Source: Cyanobacteria bacterium RUI128
GTDB taxonomy: Bacteria > Cyanobacteriota > Vampirovibrionia > Gastranaerophilales > Gastranaerophilaceae
Reading direction: 5' to 3'
DNA: 33,834 nt
Assembly: GCA_024695725.1 (NCBI GenBank)
Contig: JAILHQ010000065.1
Coordinates: forward strand, 1 to 33,834
In this document: one piece after another, positions 13,428 to 22,029 of the stretch
Layout of the letters: every line of letters starts with the position of its first letter
Position numbering within the stretch: position 1 is the first letter of the stretch
Notes under the pieces: model-generated
Databases searched by the model: none
The model's input: only the letters and a program-made list of their open reading frames with translations
What the model was told of the DNA's origin: nothing
Translations under genes and position numbers: made by a program

Positions 13428-14279
13428 TTAGCCCTTTAGCAATTCTTCTGACAGTTCGCCGAATTTAGCTATTGAGAGAGATTCCCCTCTTATGTTTTCG
13501 TCGATATTTAATCTTTCCAGAACGGTTTTCACCAGATTTTTATCAAACCCGTTATTCACCAGGCAGTTTTTAATATTCTTCCTTCTCTGAGAAAATCCTG
13601 CTTTTAGCACCCTACGGAAATGAGAATAATTACTCAATTCTAACCTCGGTTTTTCGTTAATTTTCAAACCGACAAGTGCAGAATTAACCTTCGGCGCAGG
13701 GTAAAACGACTTTCTTCCTACTAATCTTATAATCTCACATTCTGTCCAGAACTGAGCCAATATGGTCAGTAAACCATACTGTTTAGAAGGACTGTTTTCA
13801 TTTGCAACCATTCTGCGTGCAACTTCCTCCTGAACCATAAGAACAACTTCCGAAATCGAGTTTCTGTTTTTATTTTCTAAATCATCAATTTCACCCAACA
13901 GATGAGAAACGATAGGTGCGGTAATATAGTAAGGTATATTTGCAACAACCTTAATTTTTTCGCCGTTATTTTCCTCCTGAACGAGGGCATGAAGATCCGT
14001 CTTCAAAATATCGTTATGAATGATTTTCAGGTTATCACACTCAAGTTTGTTCAGCTCTTTTATTGCCTCTTCATCAAGTTCTACCGCAATAACTTTTTTC
14101 GCTTTTTTAACCAGCTGTTCGGTTACGAAACCAACTCCGGGGCCGATTTCCAGAACGGTATCATTTTCAGATATCTGAGCATAATCAAGTATCTCATCAA
14201 TAACTTCTGAATTAATCAAAAAGTTTTGACCAAGCCTTTTTTTTGTTCTGAAATATTTTGCACGCTCAAATAAATTCAT
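13428..14279 (-). CDS. rsmA: 16S rRNA adenine dimethyltransferase (RsmA/KsgA)
   Basis: RsmA dimethylates two adjacent adenosines (A1518 and A1519 in E. coli numbering) near the 3' end of 16S rRNA and is a checkpoint in small-subunit assembly. Seen: KKRLGQNFL (13-21), SAM-binding VLEIGPGVG (42-50), VIAVELDEEAI, and the catalytic motif NIPYYIT (114-120). The C-terminal part contains FSQRRKNIKN, typical of the family. 283 residues is normal. There is no Shine-Dalgarno, and TATAAT (14287-14292) lies 7 nt before the ATG. Confidence 0.95.
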   Translation of the reverse strand: MNLFERAKYFRTKKRLGQNFLINSEVIDEILDYAQISENDTVLEIGPGVGFVTEQLVKKAKKVIAVELDEEAIKELNKLECDNLKIIHNDILKTDLHALVQEENNGEKIKVVANIPYYITAPIVSHLLGEIDDLENKNRNSISEVVLMVQEEVARRMVANENSPSKQYGLLTILAQFWTECEIIRLVGRKSFYPAPKVNSALVGLKINEKPRLELSNYSHFRRVLKAGFSQRRKNIKNCLVNNGFDKNLVKTVLERLNIDENIRGESLSIAKFGELSEELLKG

Positions 14280-14286
14280 ATGTTAT

Positions 14287-14292
14287 ATTATA
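14287..14292 (-). promoter_or_regulatory. -10 box placed for a leaderless or near-leaderless rsmA mRNA
   Basis: A perfect TATAAT on the minus strand is followed by seven bases (ATAACAT) and ATG 14279, with no ribosome binding site. The -35 region is weak. Confidence 0.5.
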
Positions 14293-14355
14293 ATACAAAG
14301 GTGGGATAAATATTCCGTAATGGAAAAACGCAGAGATATGAACGATAATACTAAT

Positions 14356-15513
14356 ATGAAAACAAGATATATTGCTCTGGTGGACTGTGATTCTTTTTTT
14401 GTTTCCTGCGAACAGGCAGACGATCCGAAACTGAAAGATTCCCCGACCTGTGTTGTTTCAGGCCCGAACGGTTGTGTTATTTCACTATCAAAAGAAGCGA
14501 AGCAGATGGGTATCCGTATGGGTATGCCCCTGTTTATGGCAAAAAAAGAGTTCCCTAACGCAAACTATGTCTGCGCCGACCACGACAAATATCACAGCTA
14601 TTCAAAAAAAGTTATGGCATGCCTGAACGATTTCAGCCCTGATATAGAAGTCGTTTCCGTTGATGAAGCGTATATCGATTTAACCGGTACGCAGAGATTG
14701 TTCAAGAAATCTTATGTAGAAATCGTAAAAACAATACGCGAGGTTATAAAAGAAAAAACCGATATACCTGTATCGATAGGGCTAAGCCACTCTAAAATGC
14801 TTGCAAAACTTGCAAGCGACAAGGCAAAAAAAACAGGCGGAATTTTCCGAATAGGAAAACATAATCTCAACGCCGTTCTTGCTCACACTGATATTGACGA
14901 AGTTTGCGGGATAGGAAAAGCCAACTCTGTTACCATGAAACGGGAAGGGATACTTACTGCTGCAGAATTTATTGCCAAAGATGATGCCTGGCTGAAATCA
15001 AAATTGGGGGTAAACGGAGTTGAACTAAGACACGAACTGCTTGGGGAATGTGTTTCAAAAGTCAGCAGTAAATACGAACCCCCAAAATCTATACAAAGCA
15101 CTTCCGTCATAGGGGAAGGAACTTTTTCCGACGATTTGCATATTATAAAAATGGAAATTTCAAAACATATCCATTCTGCCTGTTCAAGAATGAGATATCA
15201 CGGGGGTAAATGCAAGATTATCGGACTTATTTTAAAAAGAAAAGATTTTGTTTCGTTCTTCGATAAAAAAGTTTTGATTAAACCGACAGATTTTGAACTT
15301 ACCGTACAAAAAGCTGTAAATGAACTTCTGCCGAAACTTTATCAGGAGGGGATACTTTACAGAGGAACAGGTATCGTTCTGGAAAACATTTCCTACGGCG
15401 GAGAACAGTTATCACTCTTTGACGACGGAGATAACAGAGAGGAAAACCTGAGCAGATGTATTGACAATATTGAAAAAAGGTTTGGAAAAAATTCAATAAG
15501 AACAGGGTTCTAG
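14356..15513 (+). CDS. Y-family DNA polymerase (Pol IV/UmuC-like)
   Basis: A translesion DNA polymerase. The N-terminus ALVDCDSFFVSCEQ carries the first catalytic acidic residues, GPNGCVISLSKEAKQMGIRMGMPLF resembles UmuC/DinB fingers, and SVDEAYIDLTGT contains the second acidic pair. VSIGLSHSKMLAKLASDKAK, the little-finger region and the C-terminal LSLFD (a possible beta-clamp-binding motif) follow. I prefer ATG 14356, which gives MKTRYIALVDCD, the usual distance to the first motif; a longer frame from ATG 14320 adds 12 residues of no family similarity and has no good ribosome binding site. GATAAT lies exactly 6 nt before 14356. DinB versus UmuC subtype is not settled. Confidence 0.9.
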   Translation: MKTRYIALVDCDSFFVSCEQADDPKLKDSPTCVVSGPNGCVISLSKEAKQMGIRMGMPLFMAKKEFPNANYVCADHDKYHSYSKKVMACLNDFSPDIEVVSVDEAYIDLTGTQRLFKKSYVEIVKTIREVIKEKTDIPVSIGLSHSKMLAKLASDKAKKTGGIFRIGKHNLNAVLAHTDIDEVCGIGKANSVTMKREGILTAAEFIAKDDAWLKSKLGVNGVELRHELLGECVSKVSSKYEPPKSIQSTSVIGEGTFSDDLHIIKMEISKHIHSACSRMRYHGGKCKIIGLILKRKDFVSFFDKKVLIKPTDFELTVQKAVNELLPKLYQEGILYRGTGIVLENISYGGEQLSLFDDGDNREENLSRCIDNIEKRFGKNSIRTGF

Positions 15514-15541
15514 AATTAAACTATTGCAAAAACTTAATATA

Positions 15542-15571
15542 TTGCAAGCCGGCGATACATAATAGTATAAT
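15542..15571 (+). promoter_or_regulatory. promoter of the secreted parvulin gene
   Basis: TTGCAA (15542-15547) and TATAAT (15566-15571) are separated by 18 bp. The mRNA leader of about 38 nt contains AAGGA before ATG 15616, so this one is not leaderless. Confidence 0.6.
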
Positions 15572-15615
15572 GCGTAATAACATTGTTTTTAGATTAAAGA
15601 AGGATAGATAATTAT

Positions 15616-15978
15616 ATGAAGAAATTTTTATTACTTACCTCAGTTGTATTACTGTTTTTCCTGGGGTTACATCATACAGAGGCAGCCGATTCTTATGCGA
15701 CAGAAGTGAGAGCAAGTCACATTCTTGTTTCTAACGTGTATCAGGCAGAACAAATCAGAAAAGATATCATAGACGGAAACGGCACCTTTGAAACCTATGC
15801 AAAACTTTATTCAAAATGTCCTTCCGGTCAAAACGGAGGAGATCTCGGATATTTCAGACGCGGTCAGATGGTTCCACAGTTTGAAGTTGCAGCCTTTAAT
15901 CTGCCTGTAGGCGAAATTTCCAAACCTGTATGGACTCAGTTCGGATGGCATTTGATTAAGGTAACGGACAGAAGATAA
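15616..15978 (+). CDS. exported parvulin-type peptidyl-prolyl isomerase
   Basis: PpiC-type isomerase that helps proteins fold outside the cytoplasm. Residues 1-23 are a signal peptide (hydrophobic LLLTSVVLLFFLGL, cut near TEA-AD). The parvulin domain fills the rest: VRASHILVSN, KCPSGQNGGDLGYFRRGQMVPQFEVAAF, LPVGEISKPVWTQFGWHLIKV. At 120 residues it is a single-domain enzyme with no SurA- or PrsA-like extra regions. The SDR gene begins 1 nt after its stop, so the two are co-transcribed. Confidence 0.88.
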   Translation: MKKFLLLTSVVLLFFLGLHHTEAADSYATEVRASHILVSNVYQAEQIRKDIIDGNGTFETYAKLYSKCPSGQNGGDLGYFRRGQMVPQFEVAAFNLPVGEISKPVWTQFGWHLIKVTDRR

Positions 15979-15979
15979 A

Positions 15980-16789
15980 ATGAGAACTTACGTCATAACA
16001 GGTTCAACATCAGGTATAGGCGAAGCGCTTACAAACTATTTCTGCAAAGATAATATCGTTTTTGCAGGTTATCGTTCTGAAGAAAAAGCGGAAAAACTTA
16101 AACAAATTTCCAATAATATTATTCCGTTTTATGTTGATTACGCCAAGCCTGAAACTATATCAGGTGCAGTTGAATTTATAAAATCTAAAACTGATAAAAT
16201 AGATACTCTCATAAATGTAGCAGGATGTGTCGTAGCGGGAGCCTTTGAAAACATTCCGATTGATGAACTGAAAAGACAGTTCAATGTAAATGTTTTTGGC
16301 GCGGTTGAGCTCTCTCAAGGGTTGGTTCCGATTTTGAATGACGGCAAAATTGTCAACATAAGTTCTATGGCAAGCTACGGAATCTTTCCGTTCATTTCGC
16401 CCTACTGTTCTTCAAAACGAGCACTGGATATCCTGTTTAATTCATTTATGCTTGAGAATAAACGGAATATCAAAGTAGTTTCCGTAAAACCGGGTGTTAT
16501 TGCAACCCCTCTCTGGTCAAAGTCTATCAAAGAAAACGAAAACACGATAAACAACTGCACCGATTACGTTAACGAATCAAATTATCTTAAAGATAACGCT
16601 CACAAAAACGAAAAAAGCGGACTGAGTGTGGATAAAGTCGTTCAGAAGGTTGTAAAAATAGATAAGATGAAAAATCCTAAACCGTCATACTGTGTCGGGT
16701 TTGATGCAGTCGCTGCATCTGTAGTTTCTAAACTGCCTCAGGGTTTACTAAACAAAATTATCAAACTAAAAGTTGACCGATTACGATAA
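15980..16789 (+). CDS. short-chain dehydrogenase/reductase (SDR)
   Basis: A classical NAD(P)-dependent SDR of 269 residues. The cofactor motif TGSTSGIG (7-14), NVAG (79-82, usually NNAG), the catalytic serine in ISSMAS (about 128) and YCSSK (Tyr142, Lys146) are all present. The substrate cannot be told from sequence. It follows the parvulin gene by 1 nt, so it is translationally coupled. Its 3' end contains the likely -35 box of the ABC permease gene. Confidence 0.85.
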   Translation: MRTYVITGSTSGIGEALTNYFCKDNIVFAGYRSEEKAEKLKQISNNIIPFYVDYAKPETISGAVEFIKSKTDKIDTLINVAGCVVAGAFENIPIDELKRQFNVNVFGAVELSQGLVPILNDGKIVNISSMASYGIFPFISPYCSSKRALDILFNSFMLENKRNIKVVSVKPGVIATPLWSKSIKENENTINNCTDYVNESNYLKDNAHKNEKSGLSVDKVVQKVVKIDKMKNPKPSYCVGFDAVAASVVSKLPQGLLNKIIKLKVDRLR

Positions 16790-16803
16790 TTTTTGTTTAT
16801 AAT
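16773..16803 (+). promoter_or_regulatory. promoter for a leaderless ABC permease mRNA
   Basis: TTGACC (16773-16778, inside the SDR gene) and TATAAT (16798-16803) are 19 bp apart. Six bases (AAAAGT) then lead to ATG 16810. There is no real ribosome binding site. Confidence 0.55.
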
Positions 16804-16809
16804 AAAAGT

Positions 16810-17682
16810 ATGTTCAAATACTATAAAAAATACGTTCCATATTTATTTATTTTACCGGCAATGGTAATATTGACCGTATTTTTCTTTATTCCGTTCTTTC
16901 AGACAATCGGATTAAGTTTTTACGATTATTCAAACAGTATTTATAACCCGTCTTTTGTGGGTTTGCAGAATTATACAAACATTCTGCATTCGGGTTTGTT
17001 CTATAAGGTTATGGGAAACACCTTTTTGTTCCTGATATTGGCTGTTCCGTTTCTGGTTATTTTCCCTCTGTTTTTGGCAGTGCTTATAAACCAAAAAATA
17101 CGCGGAATAACCTTATACAAGATTTTGATTTACCTTCCGGTAATCGTTTCAATAGTTGTTGCGGCAATAGCGTTCAAGTGGCTTTACGCACAAGAAGGTA
17201 TCTTAAACTATTTTGTAACCATGTTCGGGTTAAAACCGATAGGCTGGCTTACCGATTCAAGGTTCTCGATGCTTTCTGTTGCCATAGTAACGATATGGAA
17301 AGGGGTCGGATACTATATGATGATATATCTTGCCGCACTTATGAGCGTACCTCAGGAATTGTACGAAGCCTGCGATATTGACGGTGCAAATTTTCTTACA
17401 AAACATCTGACCGTAACTATCCCGCAAATACTTCCTACTATTGCGTTAGTGTCCACTATAAGTATCATTTCAGCAATGAAGGTTTTCGTTGAAATATACG
17501 TAATGACAAAAGGCGGACCTCTCAATTCAAGCAAAACCATTGTTTATTATATTTATGAAAGAGCCTTTGAAAACCTCGACTTAGGCTACGCATCAGCACT
17601 TGCTGTCGTGTTGCTTGTTGTCATTATGATTTTCTCTCTGATAAATATTTTTGTATTTGAAAAAGACAAATATCAGATATAA
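16810..17682 (+). CDS. sugar ABC transporter permease (MalF/UgpA type)
   Basis: An inner-membrane subunit of a carbohydrate importer of the MalF/UgpA kind, with six hydrophobic segments in 290 residues. The conserved cytoplasmic EAA loop that contacts the ATPase is EACDIDGANFLTKHLTVTIP. The start LFILPAMVILTVFFFIPFF and GLQNYTNIL are typical of the family. No second permease, ATPase or solute-binding protein is next to it, so it is an orphan subunit here. A terminator shared with clpC follows. Confidence 0.9.
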   Translation: MFKYYKKYVPYLFILPAMVILTVFFFIPFFQTIGLSFYDYSNSIYNPSFVGLQNYTNILHSGLFYKVMGNTFLFLILAVPFLVIFPLFLAVLINQKIRGITLYKILIYLPVIVSIVVAAIAFKWLYAQEGILNYFVTMFGLKPIGWLTDSRFSMLSVAIVTIWKGVGYYMMIYLAALMSVPQELYEACDIDGANFLTKHLTVTIPQILPTIALVSTISIISAMKVFVEIYVMTKGGPLNSSKTIVYYIYERAFENLDLGYASALAVVLLVVIMIFSLINIFVFEKDKYQI

Positions 17683-17688
17683 CACAAA

Positions 17689-17718
17689 AAAAGAGATACC
17701 CTTTCAGGTACCTCTTTT
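17689..17718. terminator. bidirectional terminator between ABC permease and clpC
   Basis: AAAAGAGATACC (17689-17700) pairs with GGTACCTCTTTT (17707-17718), one mismatch, loop CTTTCA, with A and T runs on the two sides. It is 7 nt after the permease stop and 20 nt after the clpC stop. Confidence 0.8.
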
Positions 17719-17737
17719 CTTTATTATAAGAATTTGA

Positions 17738-20278
17738 TTATTCTTCGTCTTTAGTTTCTTTTGGCTCTTCTGCCTTTGGCTCTTCTGCCAGAGCTTCTTC
17801 CTTAGCTTTCTTTGCGCCTGCTTTCTTTTCAAAGACGATTTTTTCATCCTTGAGCTTAAGCAGAATAATATCACCCGGTTCATACGCGTTGGTCAGAATT
17901 TCTTCAGCGAGTTGATCTTCAATCTTACGCTGAATTAATCTTCTCAACGGTCTTGCACCGTAAGCCTCAGAATATCCGTCTTTAGCCAAGAAATCTTTAA
18001 CTTCATCAGTAACCTCGATCGAAAGTTCTCTTTCAGATAATCTCTTGAACAAGTCTTTCATCATAAGGTCAACAATTTCTCTGATTTCTTCCTTATTCAG
18101 GTGGTTAAATACGATAATATCGTCGATACGGTTCAAGAATTCAGGTCTGAACGCCTTCTTCAATTCTTCATTAACTGTATCTTTAAGTTTTTCGTACTTA
18201 TCCTTACTTGCATTTTCAGCCGTTGTGAAACCAAGTTTACCCTGAGTTGTTATCATACTTGCACCAACGTTAGATGTCATAATGATAACGGTATTCTTGA
18301 AGTTTACGTGGCGGCCTTTAGCATCTGTCAGACGACCGTCATCAAGAATTTGCAACATGATATTGAAGATATCAGGGTGCGCTTTTTCGATTTCATCAAA
18401 AAGAATAACAGAATAAGGTTTCTTTCTGATAATTTCTGATAAGTGTCCGCCATCGTCGTATCCTACATAACCCGGAGGAGAACCAATCAATTTTGCAGTT
18501 GAGTGTTTTTCCATAAATTCGGACATATCGACACGAACCATGTTATCTTCAGAACCAAACATAGCTTCAGCCAAAGCTTTAGCCAACTCAGTTTTACCGA
18601 CACCGGTAGGACCTGAGAAAATGAAACTTCCGATAGGTCTGTTCGGAGCCTTCAAACCGACTCTTGCACGTCTGATTGCTTTAGAAATTGCCGTAACAGC
18701 GTCGGACTGACCGATTACACGGTTGTGAAGAGTATCTTCAAGTTTGAGCAATCTTTCACTTTCGCCTTCAGTCAGCTTAGTAACAGGAACACCTGTCATT
18801 ACTGAGATAACTTCCGCAACATCTTCTTCGGTAACAACCGGCTTGTTAGCTTCGTTATCCTTCTTCCACTGTTCGGTAACTTCTCTGATTTTATCCTTCA
18901 TATTTTCTTCGTCATCACGCAGAGATGAAGCTTTTTCAAAGTCTTGGTTTTTGATAGCTTCTGTTTTTTCTTTAACAATTTCTTTTAATTGTTTATCAAG
19001 TTCTCTGCCTTCAGGACAAAGTGAGCTGACTTTTAATCTTACCTTAGAGCTTGCTTCGTCAAGTACGTCGATAGCTTTGTCAGGTAAGAATCTGTCAGTT
19101 ACATACTTAGATGAAAGTTTTGTTGCAGCGATAACTGCCTCGTCTGAAATTATCAAACCGTGGTGTTCTTCATATTTGAACTTCAAACCTCTGATAATTT
19201 CAAGAGTTTCATCTATAGTAGGTTCGTCAATAATAACTGATTGGAAACGTCTTTCAAGTGCAGAATCTTTTTCGATATACTTTCTGTATTCGTCTAAGGT
19301 TGTTGCACCGATAACCTGAATTTCACCTCTTGAAAGAGCAGGTTTTAAGATATTTGCTGCGTCGATAGCACCTTCAGCAGCACCTGCACCGATAAGAGTG
19401 TGCATTTCATCGATTACGAGGATAACATTTCCTGATTGTCTGATTTCGTCCATAATTTTTTTAAGACGTTCCTCAAACTCACCTCTGTATTTTGTACCTG
19501 CAATAAGCAAGCCCATATCCAGCTGGATAACTTTCTTGCCGTCTAAGATATCAGGTACTTCGCCGTTAACAATTCTTGTAGCAAGACCTTCAGCAACAGC
19601 TGTTTTACCTACACCCGGTTCACCTAAAAGAACAGGGTTGTTTTTGGTTCTTCTTGCCAAAATTTGTATAACTCTTTCAATTTCTTTATCACGACCAACA
19701 ACAGGGTCTAATCTTTGCTCAGATGCAGCGAGTGTCAGATCAGTACCGTATTCATCAAGGCTAGGAGTTTTAACCTTAGATGCACTTGATGATGAAGATG
19801 ATGACGAGCTGCCACTTGAACTGCCTGATGTAGTTGTAGACTTAGATTCGCCCAGCATCTTAACAACATTGGTTCTAATCTTGTTGAGATCAACACCTAA
19901 ATTTTCCAAAACTCTTGCAGCAACCCCTTCGCCTTCACGAATAAGACCTAACAGCAAGTGTTCTGTTCCGATATAGTTATGACCTAATTGTCTTGCTTCA
20001 TCCCAGGACAATTCCAGTACTCTTTTTGCTCTTGGGGTAAACGGTATTTCTACCGCTACAAAACCTGAGCCGCGGCCGATAATTTTTTCGACTTCAACAC
20101 GAGCATCTTTAAGGTTTACGCCCATTGACTTCAAAGTCTTTGCGGCAACACCGGTTCCTTCACCGATTAAACCAAGTAAGACCTGCTCTGTGCCTACAAA
20201 ATTATGACCAAGTCTGCGTGCCTCTTCCTGAGCCAGCATTATGACTTTTATAGCCTTTTCTGTAAAACGTTCGAACAT
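17738..20278 (-). CDS. clpC: ATP-dependent Clp protease ATP-binding subunit ClpC
   Basis: A Hsp100 unfoldase that feeds proteins to ClpP. Domain order: two Clp-N repeats (1-145), a serine-rich linker (146-168), AAA1 with Walker A GEPGVGKT (219-226) and Walker B VILVIDE, a UVR-containing middle region (about 430-465), AAA2 with GPTGVGKT (556-563), and a C-terminal domain ending in a Lys/Glu/Pro-rich tail. 846 residues is close to the usual ~820. The poly-serine linker and long acidic tail are unusual details. AGGAG precedes ATG 20278 and a good promoter lies at 20310-20338. I see no CtsR-like operator. Confidence 0.96.
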   Translation of the reverse strand: MFERFTEKAIKVIMLAQEEARRLGHNFVGTEQVLLGLIGEGTGVAAKTLKSMGVNLKDARVEVEKIIGRGSGFVAVEIPFTPRAKRVLELSWDEARQLGHNYIGTEHLLLGLIREGEGVAARVLENLGVDLNKIRTNVVKMLGESKSTTTSGSSSGSSSSSSSSSASKVKTPSLDEYGTDLTLAASEQRLDPVVGRDKEIERVIQILARRTKNNPVLLGEPGVGKTAVAEGLATRIVNGEVPDILDGKKVIQLDMGLLIAGTKYRGEFEERLKKIMDEIRQSGNVILVIDEMHTLIGAGAAEGAIDAANILKPALSRGEIQVIGATTLDEYRKYIEKDSALERRFQSVIIDEPTIDETLEIIRGLKFKYEEHHGLIISDEAVIAATKLSSKYVTDRFLPDKAIDVLDEASSKVRLKVSSLCPEGRELDKQLKEIVKEKTEAIKNQDFEKASSLRDDEENMKDKIREVTEQWKKDNEANKPVVTEEDVAEVISVMTGVPVTKLTEGESERLLKLEDTLHNRVIGQSDAVTAISKAIRRARVGLKAPNRPIGSFIFSGPTGVGKTELAKALAEAMFGSEDNMVRVDMSEFMEKHSTAKLIGSPPGYVGYDDGGHLSEIIRKKPYSVILFDEIEKAHPDIFNIMLQILDDGRLTDAKGRHVNFKNTVIIMTSNVGASMITTQGKLGFTTAENASKDKYEKLKDTVNEELKKAFRPEFLNRIDDIIVFNHLNKEEIREIVDLMMKDLFKRLSERELSIEVTDEVKDFLAKDGYSEAYGARPLRRLIQRKIEDQLAEEILTNAYEPGDIILLKLKDEKIVFEKKAGAKKAKEEALAEEPKAEEPKETKDEE

Positions 20279-20309
20279 TACTCTCTCCTATTTATATGCG
20301 CATACTTGT

Positions 20310-20338
20310 ATAATACATAAAATCTACTAATATATCAA
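20310..20338 (-). promoter_or_regulatory. clpC promoter
   Basis: TTGATA (20333-20338) and TATTAT (20310-20315) are 17 bp apart on the minus strand, each matching the sigma-70 consensus at five of six positions. The leader of about 25 nt contains AGGAG. Confidence 0.65.
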
Positions 20339-20355
20339 GTAGGTTCGGGGATTTT

Positions 20356-22029
20356 TTATGAACTATTTTTTCTGTATTCATTCAAATCACGATTTATGTA
20401 TTCGGTTAATTTTTCAGAAACATCTTCCCAGGTTCTTCTGTCCTGTTGTTTGATAATAGTAACGGAAGGATACCACTCTGTCTTTTTATCGTTATCAAAC
20501 CAGCGCCAGTCAGGTGCGTGACACAATAACAGATAGGTTTTTACCCCCATAGCTCCCGCAAGGTGAGCCAATGCCGTATCTACCGTTATAAGAATGTCAA
20601 TATTCTTAAGCGCAGCAGCAGAATCGGAAAAGTCCTTCAGATGCTTTGACAAATCTTCAATCTGAGGATATTTTTTGCACATATCGAAAATATCCCCGAA
20701 CTGGAAGGAGTAGTATTTTATCCCCTCCAAATTCATAATATTTCTGAAATAGTAAGGCGCATCAATTGTACGGTAAACCGCATCACGGAGCCCCATACCT
20801 TTTGCACGCCAGTTTAAGCCTATCTTCAGATTATCGTTTTCAAAAAAGTTCTTCTTAAACATATCCGTCTTACGTTCATTTGCCTGAAGATAGAACTCTT
20901 TAGACGGAATATTGTGGAAACTCTGATGCAGCAAATAAGGCAAATCCATTACCATTGCAAACTTATCAAATTTCACACGTTCTTCATCCGATATAATTTT
21001 CAGATTAGGATTTTCCTCTGTTTCATAGTTAGGTTTCAGCAAATTTAACAAAACAGGGGGAACTGCATAATAAACCGTTTTAAACTTTTTAGCAACAAAC
21101 GGAAGATATCTTGATATCATTATATTATCGCCAAAACCCTGTTCTGATGCAACAAACAAGGTCAAATCAGGATACTCTTTCCCATCCCATAAACATCTGC
21201 TGTATATGTCGCGATTTTTCTGGGCAGAACGTCTTTTTTTGTAGTGTTTATAACCTAAACGCAGTTTTCTTTCACTGAAATATACCGTTCCGAGGGTATA
21301 GTTATAGTTTTTATCTACAGCCTCCGATTCTGATTTTAATTTGCTCAGATATTTTTCTGCGTTTACCAAATCTTCGGACTGTTTACAGCAGACACCGAGA
21401 TTATAAAAAGCACTCTTACTTCCTGAACGGGCAGACTTTTTAAAATATTCTTTTGCTTTTTCATAATCGTTGTTTATACATTCTTCCAGCAAGCCTATCA
21501 TATTGAACATTTTAGAATTATTAGAGAATAGTTCCTTCATCTTTTCTCCGGTAGTTCTTGCCTCTTCTTCCATACCTGCAACAATGTATCTGATTAATAA
21601 TTCGGAATAAGAATCAATATCCCCGTATGCGCTGTTGTACATTTTGGCAATACGTATTGATTCTTCGTAAAAATCAAGTTTTTCGTATGACTTCATACAA
21701 TGTTCATAAAACTCTTTTTTCGGGAAACGCTTTATAAGCTCTTCATACTCAACTGCAGCCAAATCAAATTTATGCGCCAGATAATTTACGTTTGCAAGAA
21801 ACTCAAGTGTTTCATACGATTTCTTCAGGTCAAAAGATTTTCTCACGTAAACGGAGGCTAAAGGATAATTGCCAAAAGCAACATAAATTTGCCCGACTTC
21901 AAGGTATGCATCAGCATCATCGCCGATATCACTCAACACCTGAAATATGCAGTCCTGAGCCCTGTCAATCAAACCTTTTTTAATATTGTCTTTTGCCGAA
22001 TCTAAAAGTTTTCTTATCTTATAGTCCAT
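20356..22029 (-). CDS. TPR protein with glycosyltransferase (GT9/GT41-like) C-terminal domain, copy 2
   Basis: The first ~270 residues are tetratricopeptide repeats (for example AYLEVGQIYVAFGNYPLASVYVRKSF). The remainder looks like a GT-B glycosyltransferase of the heptosyltransferase/O-GlcNAc-transferase type: SEQGFGDNIMISRYLPFVAKKF, GLNWRAKG and the nucleotide-sugar-site-like ITVDTALAHLAGAMGVKTYLLL followed by PDWRW. It probably glycosylates a protein or surface glycan; the target is unknown. Its ATG lies within the end of the upstream paralogue (11-nt overlap, AAAGGA 11 nt before it), so the two are made together. Confidence 0.75.
   Translation of the reverse strand: MDYKIRKLLDSAKDNIKKGLIDRAQDCIFQVLSDIGDDADAYLEVGQIYVAFGNYPLASVYVRKSFDLKKSYETLEFLANVNYLAHKFDLAAVEYEELIKRFPKKEFYEHCMKSYEKLDFYEESIRIAKMYNSAYGDIDSYSELLIRYIVAGMEEEARTTGEKMKELFSNNSKMFNMIGLLEECINNDYEKAKEYFKKSARSGSKSAFYNLGVCCKQSEDLVNAEKYLSKLKSESEAVDKNYNYTLGTVYFSERKLRLGYKHYKKRRSAQKNRDIYSRCLWDGKEYPDLTLFVASEQGFGDNIMISRYLPFVAKKFKTVYYAVPPVLLNLLKPNYETEENPNLKIISDEERVKFDKFAMVMDLPYLLHQSFHNIPSKEFYLQANERKTDMFKKNFFENDNLKIGLNWRAKGMGLRDAVYRTIDAPYYFRNIMNLEGIKYYSFQFGDIFDMCKKYPQIEDLSKHLKDFSDSAAALKNIDILITVDTALAHLAGAMGVKTYLLLCHAPDWRWFDNDKKTEWYPSVTIIKQQDRRTWEDVSEKLTEYINRDLNEYRKNSS

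Noticed and set aside
14320..14355. Upstream start of the Y-family polymerase at ATG 14320
   Set aside because: The extra 12 residues have no family counterpart and no well-placed ribosome binding site; ATG 14356 starts at the usual distance from the first catalytic Asp. It cannot be fully excluded.
18744..19976. Two ~190-codon plus-strand open frames opposite clpC
   Set aside because: They are antisense to a very well conserved gene, have Ser/Leu-rich compositions typical of reversed coding DNA, and have no ribosome binding site.
20279..20355. CtsR heptad operator upstream of clpC
   Set aside because: No GGTCAAA-type tandem repeat is present between the promoter and ATG.
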